In this document: piece after piece, positions 1 through 7,197 of the stretch
How the letters are laid out: every line of letters begins with the position of its first letter
Position numbering within the stretch: the stretch's first letter is position 1
NCBI GenBank assembly: GCA_013152695.1
Contig: JAADFV010000448.1
Coordinates: 1 to 12,185 of the forward strand
Source of the DNA: Chloroflexota bacterium
GTDB lineage: Bacteria; Chloroflexota; Anaerolineae; J102
Length of the DNA stretch: 12,185 nt
Direction of reading: 5' to 3'
The notes under the pieces: generated by a model
Told to the model about the DNA's origin: nothing
What the model saw: only the letters and a program-made list of their open reading frames with translations
Databases searched by the model: none
Translations under genes and position numbers: made by a program

Positions 1-1445
1 ATGTGAAATTATGGCCGGGAAAGGATATCGAATCGGGGGCAGAGGTGCGTGAGAGCATTATTTGGGGGGCGCAAGGACGTAAGGTGTTATTCGGGCGTTT
101 CGGCGTAACGGGAATGGTCAATGTCGATTTGACGCCAGAATTTGCCGCCAAGTTAGGGGTAGCCTTTGGTGCCAGTTTGCCCAAGAATAGTATTGTCACC
201 ATCAACAGAGATACTCACCCCAGTGCCCGCATGATCAAGCGGGCTATTATTTCTGGTTTGCCGGCCGCGGGTGTCCAGGTGGTCGATGTTCGCTCACAAC
301 CTTTGCCTGTGGCACGTCACTTTACACGAGTAACCGATGCGGTCGCTGGTGTGCATGTACGCATCTCTCCCTATGACCGGCGTGTGGTAGATATTCGTTT
401 TATTGATGAAGATGGCTTGAATTTGGGACGAGCAAAGGAGCGCACGGTCGAACGGTTATTCTTCCGCGAGGATTTCCGCCGGGCCCAGCTTGATGATATT
501 GGTACGATAGTTTATGCACAGGATGTGGCACAGCGTTACCGGCAGGCATTTCTCCAGGCAATCGATCATGAGCAAATCAAACAAGCTCATTTCACAATCG
601 TTGTCGATTATGCTCATGGCTCCACGGTTGATGTGCTGGAACCCTTGCTCGAAGAGGTCGATGTAGATGTCGTCGGTATCAACACCCGCCCCGACCCTCA
701 ACAGCTCTCCGTGCTTGAATCTGAATGGCAACAGGGCATCGAACGCCTGGGTAAGATCGTCAATGTCGTGCAGGCGAATTTAGGCGCACGGCTGGATGTC
801 AGCGGCGAGAAGGTTTTCTTTGTCGATGAAACAGGGCAGCGTGTGCCCGATGTTTTAGCGGCCGCGGCAATGGCCGAGCTGATTTGGCGGCAATATCCTG
901 GTGCTACCATTGCCGTACCCATCGATCGACCACAGATCTTCGAGGCGCTGGCGGCCCGTTATGGTGGACATGTACTCCGTACCAAAGTAGATTTACACGC
1001 TTTGATGTCATTGGCAGCCCATGAAAAAGTCATGCTGGCAGTTGATGGTAGTGGTTATTTTATCTTCCCCGATTTTCAGCCTGTACCCGATGGGATGTTC
1101 GCCCTCGTTCGACTCTTACAATGTCTGGCCACCCAGCAGACAGCCTTTGGCGAAATCGTACGCAGCTTGCAGCCATTTGCCTGGCTACATCGCATTGTTC
1201 CCTGCCCCTGGGATGTCAAGGGCAGCGCCATGCGTCGTGTCAACGAATGGGCAGAAGTGCATCAACCGAATACCGTTGATGGTGTTAAGTATTTCTTCGA
1301 TGAGCAGCATTGGGTACTGATTCGGCCTGATCCAGATCGGGCAATCTTGCATATTTGTGTGGAAGCCCCTACTATGAATGAAGCAGAACAATTGATGCGC
1401 GATCAGGCGTTATGGCTAAATACCCTTATTCATGAGAGCCGTTGA
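1..1445 (+). CDS. Nucleotidyltransferase/phosphohexomutase fusion protein, 3' part (mutase domain degenerate)
   Basis: The frame is open from the window edge. The first in-frame GTG (position 3) is probably an internal valine codon, because the visible protein begins in the middle of a domain: KLWPGKDIESGAEV and SIIWGAQGRKVLFGRFG resemble the hexapeptide/beta-helix segment that follows a GDP-mannose or glucose-1-phosphate nucleotidyltransferase domain. From about residue 60 (numbering from position 3) the protein follows the alpha-D-phosphohexomutase fold: domain I about 62-185, II about 195-295, III about 300-385, IV about 400-475. Each signature loop is altered. The phosphoserine loop TASHNP is replaced by VRISPYD (S122), the DGDGDR metal loop by LDVSGEK (264-270), the GEMSGH sugar loop by DGSGYF (348-353), and the RxSGTEP phosphate loop by RPDPDR (441-446). 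Related fusions are usually annotated mannose-1-phosphate guanylyltransferase/phosphomannomutase. I infer that nucleotidyl transfer is the real activity and that the mutase part is structural or regulatory. The nucleotide specificity cannot be read because the N-terminus is missing. Confidence 0.85.
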   Translation, partial: VKLWPGKDIESGAEVRESIIWGAQGRKVLFGRFGVTGMVNVDLTPEFAAKLGVAFGASLPKNSIVTINRDTHPSARMIKRAIISGLPAAGVQVVDVRSQPLPVARHFTRVTDAVAGVHVRISPYDRRVVDIRFIDEDGLNLGRAKERTVERLFFREDFRRAQLDDIGTIVYAQDVAQRYRQAFLQAIDHEQIKQAHFTIVVDYAHGSTVDVLEPLLEEVDVDVVGINTRPDPQQLSVLESEWQQGIERLGKIVNVVQANLGARLDVSGEKVFFVDETGQRVPDVLAAAAMAELIWRQYPGATIAVPIDRPQIFEALAARYGGHVLRTKVDLHALMSLAAHEKVMLAVDGSGYFIFPDFQPVPDGMFALVRLLQCLATQQTAFGEIVRSLQPFAWLHRIVPCPWDVKGSAMRRVNEWAEVHQPNTVDGVKYFFDEQHWVLIRPDPDRAILHICVEAPTMNEAEQLMRDQALWLNTLIHESR

Positions 1446-1659
1446 AGATAGGCCTCCATGATTCCTTACTACAGATTCTCTCCTACTTCTCCCCCGCTAT
1501 CATCAATTAGCTAAAAGCTTTTTCTCTTTTCTCGAACCTTACTTATTTGTCCCTATTTCACATTCGTTAGTGCGCCTTTTGGAGGTCCAGTTCAGCGATG
1601 ACGATGGGCTCGGACCAAGAGGCTATTTGGAAGCAGGGCTTACAGAAAACAAAATTTGT
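1446..1659. other. Gene-free spacer upstream of the opp promoter
   Basis: Part of a 376-base gap between the fusion gene and oppD. I see no convincing gene and no strong terminator here. The only terminator-like item is a short AAAAGCTTTT palindrome near 1512 followed by a T/C-rich stretch, which is weak. A 21-codon reading frame at 1598-1663 lies 12 nt downstream of GGAGG but resembles nothing I know. Confidence 0.5.
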
Positions 1660-1689
1660 TTGACAGAAGTTTCTACCCTATGCTAGACT
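1660..1689 (+). promoter_or_regulatory. Sigma70-type promoter for the opp cluster
   Basis: A perfect -35 box TTGACA (1660-1665) is followed after 18 bp by TAGACT (1684-1689), which is preceded by TG at 1681-1682 in the extended -10 position. Predicted transcription starts near 1696, giving a leader of about 125 nt before oppD. It is the best promoter-like sequence in the gap, correctly oriented for oppD-oppF and downstream genes. No operator for a known regulator was recognised. Confidence 0.65.
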
Positions 1690-1693
1690 GAAA

Positions 1694-1742
1694 CCCTGAA
1701 CTTATGATGTACTGTATGGACTCAGGCTTAAGCTGATCAGGG
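1694..1742 (+). promoter_or_regulatory. Inverted repeat in the oppD leader
   Basis: CCCTGA (1694-1699) and TCAGGG (1737-1742) are complementary and flank a 37-nt loop that contains a second small palindromic segment (TCAGGCTTAAGCTGA). It begins at the predicted transcription start, so it could be an operator or a weak 5' RNA fold. Six base pairs over this distance may be chance. Confidence 0.25.
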
Positions 1743-1821
1743 ATTATTTAGCATCGTTGCTGCCCTCTATGAAATTTTTGCTCTCATATTCTTATTTCCT
1801 CTATCCAAAAAAGGAGTTGCA

Positions 1822-2823
1822 ATGGCCACACTGCTCGAAGTAAAAGGACTAACGACTCAATTTTTTACCCAAGATGGCGTGGTGCATGCTGTCAACGGCA
1901 TTTCGTACAAATTGGATGAAGGAGAGACATTAGCCATCGTTGGGGAAAGCGGGTGTGGTAAGAGCGTAGGTGTGATGTCTCTCATCAAGCTCATCCCGCA
2001 ACCTCCAGGCAAAATTGTAGCCGGTGAGGTGTGGTTTGACGGTAAAGACCTCTTGCAGATGAGTGATGATGAGATTCGGCAAGTGCGAGGTAATCGCATT
2101 GCCATGATTTTCCAAGACCCGATGACTTCTCTGAATCCGGTCTTGACGATTGGCCAACAGATCACTGAAGCTTTGCAACTCCACATGGGGATGGATAAGG
2201 AACAAGCTCGTAATCGTGCTGTCGAGCTGTTGGAGTTGGTAGGAATTCCCGGAGCAGCAAATCGACTTGGCAACTATCCCCATCAATTTTCCGGAGGGAT
2301 GCGTCAACGTGTGATGATCGCTATGGGACTTTCCTGCAATCCGCAGTTGTTGATTGCTGATGAGCCGACGACGGCTTTGGATGTGACGATTCAGGCCCAG
2401 ATTGTGGATTTGGTCAAGGATCTGAAACATAAAATTGGCATGGCCATTATCTGGATTACCCACGATTTAGGTGTGGTAGCAGGTTTGGCCGAACGCGTGA
2501 TCGTTATGTACGCCGGCCAAATTGTCGAAGAAGCCGAGGTTCATGAACTTTATTCCAAACCCCATCACCCTTATACTCTGGGGCTGCTAAAATCGATTCC
2601 CCGTCTTGACCTGGGTAAAGGCGAAAAACTGATTCCGATCGAAGGCCTGCCTCCCGACCTGGTGGACCTGCCTAAGGGTTGTCCCTTTGCTGCTCGCTGT
2701 CAGTACCGCTTCGAAAAGTGTCTCACTGACAATCCCCCGGCCGAGTATGTGTCACCTGGCCATCGTGTGGCCTGTTGGCGCTGGGAACATGTCATTGCCA
2801 CTCAAACCCAAGCAGGGAGTTAA
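1822..2823 (+). CDS. oppD: Peptide ABC transporter ATP-binding protein, OppD/DppD type
   Basis: Cytoplasmic ATPase that powers import of oligopeptides or dipeptides through a membrane permease pair. The 333 residues carry Walker A GESGCGKS (41-48), Q-loop Q98 in IFQDP, ABC signature FSGGMRQRV (156-164), Walker B LLIADE (176-181) with catalytic E181, D-loop ALDV, and switch H214. The C-terminal oligopeptide-transporter extension has C287, C293, C300 and C318; this four-cysteine pattern is known to hold a [4Fe-4S] cluster in some OppD/DppD proteins. The ATG at 1822 has AAGGAG (1811-1816) 5 nt upstream, and the length is normal for the family. The next gene starts 2 nt after the stop, which implies translational coupling with oppF. 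The exact substrate (oligopeptide, dipeptide or nickel-like ligand) cannot be told from the ATPase. Confidence 0.95.
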   Translation: MATLLEVKGLTTQFFTQDGVVHAVNGISYKLDEGETLAIVGESGCGKSVGVMSLIKLIPQPPGKIVAGEVWFDGKDLLQMSDDEIRQVRGNRIAMIFQDPMTSLNPVLTIGQQITEALQLHMGMDKEQARNRAVELLELVGIPGAANRLGNYPHQFSGGMRQRVMIAMGLSCNPQLLIADEPTTALDVTIQAQIVDLVKDLKHKIGMAIIWITHDLGVVAGLAERVIVMYAGQIVEEAEVHELYSKPHHPYTLGLLKSIPRLDLGKGEKLIPIEGLPPDLVDLPKGCPFAARCQYRFEKCLTDNPPAEYVSPGHRVACWRWEHVIATQTQAGS

Positions 2824-2825
2824 GT

Positions 2826-3812
2826 ATGTCCGAGAACTTAGTCGAAGTCAAAGACCTGAAAATGTATTTTCCCATCACCAAGGGCGTCATCATCCAGCGT
2901 AAGGTCGCGGATGTCAAAGCTGTGGATGGAGTGAACTTCAATATCAAGCATGGCGAGACCTTAGGCCTGGTGGGAGAGTCGGGTTGTGGTAAATCCACAA
3001 CCGGCCGTGCAATTTTACAGCTTTATAAGCCTACGGCCGGCAGTGTCCTCTTCAAAGGTGAAGAACTAACCACCATGAAGGGAGAGGCCTTGCGTCGACA
3101 ACGCCGGCAGATGCAGATGATCTTTCAGGACCCTTATGCTTCTTTGAATCCGCGTTTAACTGTGGGGAATATCGTAGGGGAACCGTTGGAAGTCCACAAA
3201 ATCGGGAACAAAAAGGAGCGTCGCGAACGCGTACAGGAGTTATTGAAACTAGTCGGCTTGAACCCCTACTTTGTGAATCGCTATCCCCATGAATTTTCGG
3301 GAGGCCAGCGGCAGCGTATTGGTGTAGCCCGCGCTCTCGCCGTCAACCCGGAATTCATCGTCGCAGACGAACCTATTTCTGCGTTAGACGTCTCCATTCA
3401 GGCCCAGATAGTCAATTTGTTGGAAGAACTACAGGAACGTTTGGGGCTTACCTATTTATTTATTGCCCATGATCTGTCGATGGTACGGCACATCTCCGAT
3501 CGTATCGCCGTCATGTATTTGGGCAAGATTGTCGAGCTGACCGATCACGAGGCACTCTACAATAATCCCCTTCATCCCTACACCCAGGCATTATTATCAG
3601 CAGTGCCCATCCCCGATCCCTATATTGAAGACACTCGCCAACGGATCGTACTAGAAGGGGATGTGCCGACACCGACAAATCCTCCAAAGGGTTGCAACTT
3701 CTCTACGCGCTGTCCGCGGGTTATGGATATTTGCCACGAAGTCGAACCCGTATGGACGGATATGAGCACAGCCGAAGAAGAACACTGGGTCGCCTGTCAT
3801 TTGTATCAATAG
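2826..3812 (+). CDS. oppF: Peptide ABC transporter ATP-binding protein, OppF/DppF type
   Basis: Partner ATPase of OppD, forming the nucleotide-binding heterodimer on the cytoplasmic side of the permease. From the chosen start it has 328 residues: Walker A GESGCGKS (50-57), Q101 in IFQDP, signature FSGGQRQRI (157-165), Walker B FIVADE with D181/E182, D-loop ALDV, and switch H215. C-terminal cysteines C290, C296, C303 and C324 repeat the spacing seen in the oppD product, so both subunits may bind an Fe-S cluster. The frame is open upstream to an ATG at 2775, but that start lies inside oppD and adds 17 residues foreign to the family. ATG 2826 has AGGGAG (2814-2819) 6 nt before it and gives the typical N-terminus [15 protein letters not shown]. 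It sits 2 nt behind the oppD stop, so the two are one translational unit. Confidence 0.95.
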   Translation: MSENLVEVKDLKMYFPITKGVIIQRKVADVKAVDGVNFNIKHGETLGLVGESGCGKSTTGRAILQLYKPTAGSVLFKGEELTTMKGEALRRQRRQMQMIFQDPYASLNPRLTVGNIVGEPLEVHKIGNKKERRERVQELLKLVGLNPYFVNRYPHEFSGGQRQRIGVARALAVNPEFIVADEPISALDVSIQAQIVNLLEELQERLGLTYLFIAHDLSMVRHISDRIAVMYLGKIVELTDHEALYNNPLHPYTQALLSAVPIPDPYIEDTRQRIVLEGDVPTPTNPPKGCNFSTRCPRVMDICHEVEPVWTDMSTAEEEHWVACHLYQ

Positions 3813-3861
3813 CAGGCCCGCGCCCAGTTTCTCAATACTTATTTGGTTGGATGAACACTCA

Positions 3862-3891
3862 TTCACTTTGACCGTAAACATAGTCTACACT
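3862..3891 (+). promoter_or_regulatory. Possible internal promoter upstream of oppA
   Basis: TTCACT (3862-3867) and TACACT (3886-3891) are spaced by 18 bp and would start transcription near 3898, just before the AAAGGAGGTGAT element. The boxes match the consensus only moderately. An independent promoter would fit the 232-bp gap and the usual excess of binding protein over other transporter parts, but read-through from 1660 is equally possible. Confidence 0.35.
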
Positions 3892-3900
3892 CTGAGCATA

Positions 3901-3912
3901 AAAGGAGGTGAT
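3901..3912 (+). promoter_or_regulatory. Perfect anti-Shine-Dalgarno match without a well-spaced start (STAB-SD-like)
   Basis: AAAGGAGGTGAT is complementary over 12 nt to the conserved 3' tail of 16S rRNA. The only nearby start, ATG 3911, lies 2 nt after GGAGG and would encode just 14 residues (MRRFYWPSLNMRLV, stop 3953-3955). The real oppA start is at 4045 with its own GGAGG at 4032-4036. The location, near a predicted 5' end and about 130 nt before the gene, recalls the ribosome-binding mRNA stabiliser known from Bacillus cry3A leaders. A leader peptide is the alternative. Confidence 0.4.
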
Positions 3913-3990
3913 GCGGCGCTTTTATTGGCCGTCATTGAATATGCGACTTGTTTAGCCTGGCCCGCTTTTCGAACTTGTCGTGCTTGTCAT

Positions 3991-4011
3991 GCATCAGTTC
4001 CCTATTGATGC
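3991..4011 (+). promoter_or_regulatory. Small hairpin in the oppA leader
   Basis: GCATCA (3991-3996) and TGATGC (4006-4011) form a 6-bp stem with a 9-nt loop, ending 33 nt before the oppA start and 20 nt before its ribosome-binding site. There is no T-tract, so it is not a terminator. It may protect the mRNA or be incidental. Confidence 0.3.
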
Positions 4012-4044
4012 TTCACCCTATTCTCATAATCGGAGGAGAAACTC

Positions 4045-5904
4045 ATGTTTCGCAACAAATGGCTTTTGTTGGCCGCTATCCTCATTGTGGCTGCTGTGGC
4101 CCTTACCGCTTGTGCACAACCAACCCCTGAAGTCAAAGAAGTGGTCAAGGAAGTGCAGGTGACCGTTGAAGTGACCAAAGAAGTCGTCAAAGAAGTCGAG
4201 GTCACCAAAGAGGTCGTCAAAGAGGTCGAGAAAATTGTCGAAGTTACCCCAACTCCGGCTCCCGAACCTGTGACCCTGTACGGCTATAGCACGACCGATA
4301 TTCCCACTCTCGATCCGCAGATTGGTGAGGATGTCGTCTCCATCAACTATATCGAGAACCTGTTTGTGAACCTCACAAACTATGATCTTGAAACGGCCGA
4401 AATCGTGCCGGACGCGGCTACAAGCTGGGAAGTCAGCGACGATGGTTTGACCTACACCTTCCATCTGCGCACCGACATCCCCTGGGTCAAGCACAATCCT
4501 GTGAGCGGCGAAACCACCCAGGTCGTGGATGATGAAGGCAATCCTCGCTTTGTGACGGCCAATGACTTCGTTTACGGCATCAAACGTGCCTGTGACCCCA
4601 ACATTGGTTCCTACTACAGCAGCGTTATTGCCCCGCAAATCAAGGGCTGCCAGGATGTACTTAATGCCGAAGATCCTGAAAATATTCCGCAAGAGCTGAT
4701 CGACGCCATCGGTGTCAGTGCTCCTGACGATGCCACCCTGGTTATCGAACTGGAATTCCCTGCCAGCTACTTCATGAGCATGACCCCCATGTGGACCCTG
4801 GCTGCTGTGCCGCAGTGGGCCATCGATGAATACGGCGACAACTGGATTGAAGCCGGCAACATCGTTACCAACGGCCGCTACGTCCTCAACGAGTGGGTAC
4901 ACGGCGTGCGCCGCATCGTTTTGCGCAACCCCTTGATGCCTGCCGATATGCAGGGCTCGGGCAACATCGAGCGCATCATCACCAATGTTGTGCCTGATGT
5001 CAGCACTGGCTACGCGCTGTGGCTGAATAACGAAGTCGAGGTTTCGGGCATTCCCGAGGCAGAACTGGAAAGTCATCTCGCCAATTACCCTGATGAGACC
5101 GTTCAGATTGCGGACCTGGCTGTGTTCTACATTGCCTTCCGCGAGACCAAACCCCCCTTCGATGATGCTCGTGTCCGCCGCGCCTTCGGCGCCGCCTTCG
5201 ATCGCGAAAAATACGTGAACGAAGTACGCCAGGGCCAGGGCCTGCCCATGAAACACTTCGCACCTCCTGGTATCTTCGGTGCTCCCCCCATCGACGAAGT
5301 TGGTGTGGGTTACGACCCCGAATACGCCCGCCAGCAACTTGCTGATGCCGGCTATCCCAACTGCGAAGGCTTCCCGCAAGTCACCTTGCTGGGCTACAGT
5401 GGCCAAAGCACCCTCAACTGGATCGAATTTGCCCAGTCCAACTGGGAAGAAAACCTTGGCTGTAGCGCCGACCTGATCCAGATCGAACAACAACCCTTCC
5501 GCGAATTGCTGGCTGCTACTTCGGCCGACACCCCTGACGAAGAAGCCCCGCACATGTGGACCCTTGGCTGGGGCCCCGACTACGCGGATGAGAACAACTG
5601 GGTTGGTGACGTGCTCTGGTGTGGCAACCCCGGCAACCGCATGAAACGCGAATGCACCGAGACTGACGATCTGATCGTGGCCGCTCGCGAAGAGACCGAC
5701 CCGCAAAAACGCATCGAGATGTACCGCCAGATCGAAGAGCAATTCTTTGGTCCTGAAGGCGAAATGCCCTTCTTCCCCATCTTCCTGCGCATCAACTACG
5801 TCGCCCAACACAGTTGGCTGGATCGTGTTGTTGCCCTCTTCGGTGGTCAGCAGTGGTACAACTGGAGCATCGACCAGGCTGCACAGCTAGCAGCTCGCCC
5901 CTAA
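4045..5904 (+). CDS. oppA: Peptide ABC transporter substrate-binding lipoprotein, OppA/DppA family (SBP_bac_5)
   Basis: Extracytoplasmic receptor that captures peptides and delivers them to OppB/OppC. The 619-residue product begins with a lipoprotein signal: KRN-type basic start, hydrophobic stretch, and lipobox LTAC with C23 as the lipidated residue. Next comes a charged Val/Lys/Glu repeat region (about 28-66) and a TPTPAPEP linker (68-75), a spacer typical of Chloroflexota lipoproteins that would hold the domain away from the membrane. The family 5 binding domain fills about 76-600; the segment SWEVSDDGLTYTFHLR (127-142) is a good match to its signature region. ATG 4045 has GGAGG (4032-4036) at 8 nt. 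Codons favour C-ending forms more than in oppD/oppF, in keeping with high expression. A 595-residue antisense frame covers the gene but is only a shadow. Peptide specificity cannot be deduced; dipeptides, oligopeptides or other family 5 ligands are possible. Confidence 0.93.
   Translation: MFRNKWLLLAAILIVAAVALTACAQPTPEVKEVVKEVQVTVEVTKEVVKEVEVTKEVVKEVEKIVEVTPTPAPEPVTLYGYSTTDIPTLDPQIGEDVVSINYIENLFVNLTNYDLETAEIVPDAATSWEVSDDGLTYTFHLRTDIPWVKHNPVSGETTQVVDDEGNPRFVTANDFVYGIKRACDPNIGSYYSSVIAPQIKGCQDVLNAEDPENIPQELIDAIGVSAPDDATLVIELEFPASYFMSMTPMWTLAAVPQWAIDEYGDNWIEAGNIVTNGRYVLNEWVHGVRRIVLRNPLMPADMQGSGNIERIITNVVPDVSTGYALWLNNEVEVSGIPEAELESHLANYPDETVQIADLAVFYIAFRETKPPFDDARVRRAFGAAFDREKYVNEVRQGQGLPMKHFAPPGIFGAPPIDEVGVGYDPEYARQQLADAGYPNCEGFPQVTLLGYSGQSTLNWIEFAQSNWEENLGCSADLIQIEQQPFRELLAATSADTPDEEAPHMWTLGWGPDYADENNWVGDVLWCGNPGNRMKRECTETDDLIVAAREETDPQKRIEMYRQIEEQFFGPEGEMPFFPIFLRINYVAQHSWLDRVVALFGGQQWYNWSIDQAAQLAARP
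4171..4230 (+). repeat. Two 30-bp tandem repeats in oppA encoding VTKEVVKEVE
   Basis: Copies 4171-4200 and 4201-4230 differ at 3 of 30 positions, all silent third positions, and encode identical decapeptides (residues 43-52 and 53-62). Degenerate related units (VKEVVKEVQ, VTVE) precede them. Alternating Val and Lys/Glu makes an extended charged strand or coiled-coil-like stalk. Tandem identity could allow copy-number slippage and change stalk length. Confidence 0.9.
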
Positions 5905-5922
5905 GTGATCAACACCTTTTCA

Positions 5923-5951
5923 CCGGCAGGGAGCCCATGGTTCCCTGTCGG
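5923..5951 (+). terminator. Hairpin just after oppA, no T-tract
   Basis: CCGGCAGGGA (5923-5932) pairs with TCCCTGTCGG (5942-5951): ten pairs including one G-U, with a 9-nt loop. It begins 18 nt after the oppA stop. No T-run follows, so it is more likely a 3'-end stabiliser or processing/pausing hairpin than a classical terminator. Confidence 0.5.
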
Positions 5952-5980
5952 AAGCTGACGAAGATACTTTGATCCCAAGC

Positions 5981-6034
5981 AAAGGAATCCCCAAAGACAA
6001 TTCCCTTGGGGATTCCTTTCACCTTCTTTTCTCG
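5981..6034 (+). terminator. Terminator-like hairpin between oppA and oppB
   Basis: AAAGGAATCCCCAA (5981-5994) and TTGGGGATTCCTTT (6006-6019) form a perfect 14-bp stem with an 11-nt loop. The following bases (CACCTTCTTTTCTC) are T/C-rich but lack an unbroken T-run. It probably terminates part of the transcripts behind oppA, so that the permease genes are expressed less than the binding protein. Confidence 0.65.
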
Positions 6035-6053
6035 CCTTCATCGCCTTCATATG

Positions 6054-6135
6054 TAGATATGCAACCACATCCACCATGCATGACATCGTAACTCTGCATG
6101 AAACATTTATCATGGTGGATGTGGTTGCCGATCTA
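6054..6135. repeat. Large inverted repeat upstream of oppB
   Basis: GCAACCACATCCACCATG (6061-6078) is the exact reverse complement of 6111-6128, giving 18 perfect pairs. After a 2-nt mismatch (AT/CG), TAGAT (6054-6058) pairs with ATCTA (6131-6135). The loop is 32 nt and contains TGCATG, which can compete for CATGCA at the end of the left arm, so two folds are possible. No T-tract follows. The right arm ends 15 nt before the oppB ribosome-binding site (AGGAG 6151-6155). It may be a regulator site, an RNA processing/attenuation element, or a small mobile palindromic element. Confidence 0.85.
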
Positions 6136-6162
6136 CGGTGAATTAACTTCAGGAGACATTCT

Positions 6163-7134
6163 ATGACGAAATATATTATTCGACGTATATTGTTCTCAAT
6201 TCCGGTCTTATTGGCCATCACCATCTTTACTTTTGCCGTGGTGCAGGCGCTTCCCGGCGGGCCTTTCTCAACCGTGGGTGAAAAATCCATGCCCGAGCAC
6301 ATGCGTCTGATCATGGAACGCCGTTATGGCCTGGACAAACCGGTTTATGAGCAATTTTGGCTTTATCTCAAACGGCTGGCACATGGCGATTTGGGGCCCA
6401 TGTTCAAAATTCGCAGCCAGACCGTCAACGATATCGTCGCCCAGACCTGGCCTGTTTCCATCCAATTAGGGGTGCTCTCCCTCATATTGGGTTTTCTCAT
6501 CGGTTTACCTGCCGGCGTCATTGCCGCGCTCAAGCGCAATTCAATGATTGACTATCTGGCAACATTTGGTGCCGTCTTGGGGGCATCGATCCCCAATATG
6601 GTTCTCGCCCCCATTTTGATTCTCGTTTTTGGGGTTTGGCTACAGTGGCTCCCCATCGCATTTTGGGGAGCGGACCCACCTTTCATCCTTGGCTTCCTGC
6701 CCAAGCCGACTCCGGAGTTTTGGAGTCATGCCGTCATGCCCACGGTGTCTTTAGGAACCGCTATTTCTGCCGGTATTGCCCGCCTGACGCGTGCCAGCCT
6801 CTTGGAGGTGATGGGTGAGGACTACATCCGCACGGCACGGGCCAAAGGTCTGCGGGAACGGGTTGTCATCGTACGGCACGCCCTCAAAAATGCCATGATT
6901 CCCGTCGCCACTATCGTCGGTCCTCTCCTGGCAGGCCTCCTCACCGGCACCTTTATTGTCGAGCAGATTTTTGCCTTGAATGGAATGGGACGACGTTTTA
7001 TCAGTAGCGTAAGCGAGCGCGAATACTTCTTGCTCACCGGCCTTACCCTTATCTACGCCCTCATGCTTGTGGCCGGCAATCTGCTCGTAGACATCACTTA
7101 TGCCTGGCTCGATCCTCGTATCCGTTACGACTGA
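6163..7134 (+). CDS. oppB: Peptide ABC transporter permease, OppB/DppB type
   Basis: Integral membrane half of the peptide channel. The 323 residues start with the family N-terminus KYIIRRILFSIPVLL (first membrane segment about 9-30). Further hydrophobic spans lie at about 100-122, 133-160, 190-206, 247-268 and 291-313. The cytoplasmic coupling (EAA) loop is at 219-247, with the core YIRTARAKGL and the conserved glycine, which contacts the ATPases. The C-terminus LVDITYAWLDPRIRYD is typical and complete. ATG 6163 has AGGAG (6151-6155) at 7 nt. It lies 258 bp behind oppA, separated by hairpins, and 63 bp before oppC. Its transcription probably depends on read-through past these hairpins or on a promoter in the gap that I cannot identify. 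Confidence 0.94.
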   Translation: MTKYIIRRILFSIPVLLAITIFTFAVVQALPGGPFSTVGEKSMPEHMRLIMERRYGLDKPVYEQFWLYLKRLAHGDLGPMFKIRSQTVNDIVAQTWPVSIQLGVLSLILGFLIGLPAGVIAALKRNSMIDYLATFGAVLGASIPNMVLAPILILVFGVWLQWLPIAFWGADPPFILGFLPKPTPEFWSHAVMPTVSLGTAISAGIARLTRASLLEVMGEDYIRTARAKGLRERVVIVRHALKNAMIPVATIVGPLLAGLLTGTFIVEQIFALNGMGRRFISSVSEREYFLLTGLTLIYALMLVAGNLLVDITYAWLDPRIRYD

Positions 7135-7197
7135 GCCTAAATTTTGGCAAATAGCCAGGCCCTCCCCATAACTTAACCCACCTTATTGGATAACCCT

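Noticed and set aside
1598..1663. 21-codon frame before the opp promoter
   Set aside because: Ribosome-binding site too far (12 nt), no similarity recognised, and it ends within the -35 box of the promoter.
2775..2825. Upstream ATG extending oppF by 17 residues
   Set aside because: It lies within the oppD coding region, and the added residues are unlike any family N-terminus; ATG 2826 has a good ribosome-binding site.
4024..5811. A 595-residue open frame on the minus strand covering oppA
   Set aside because: It is the shadow of a GC-rich, C-ending codon pattern. It lacks any recognisable domain or ribosome-binding site, whereas the plus strand encodes a clear lipoprotein binding protein.
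7186..7197. TTG start for oppC
   Set aside because: No ribosome-binding site precedes it and the gain is only four residues; ATG 7198 is preferred, though its own site is weak.
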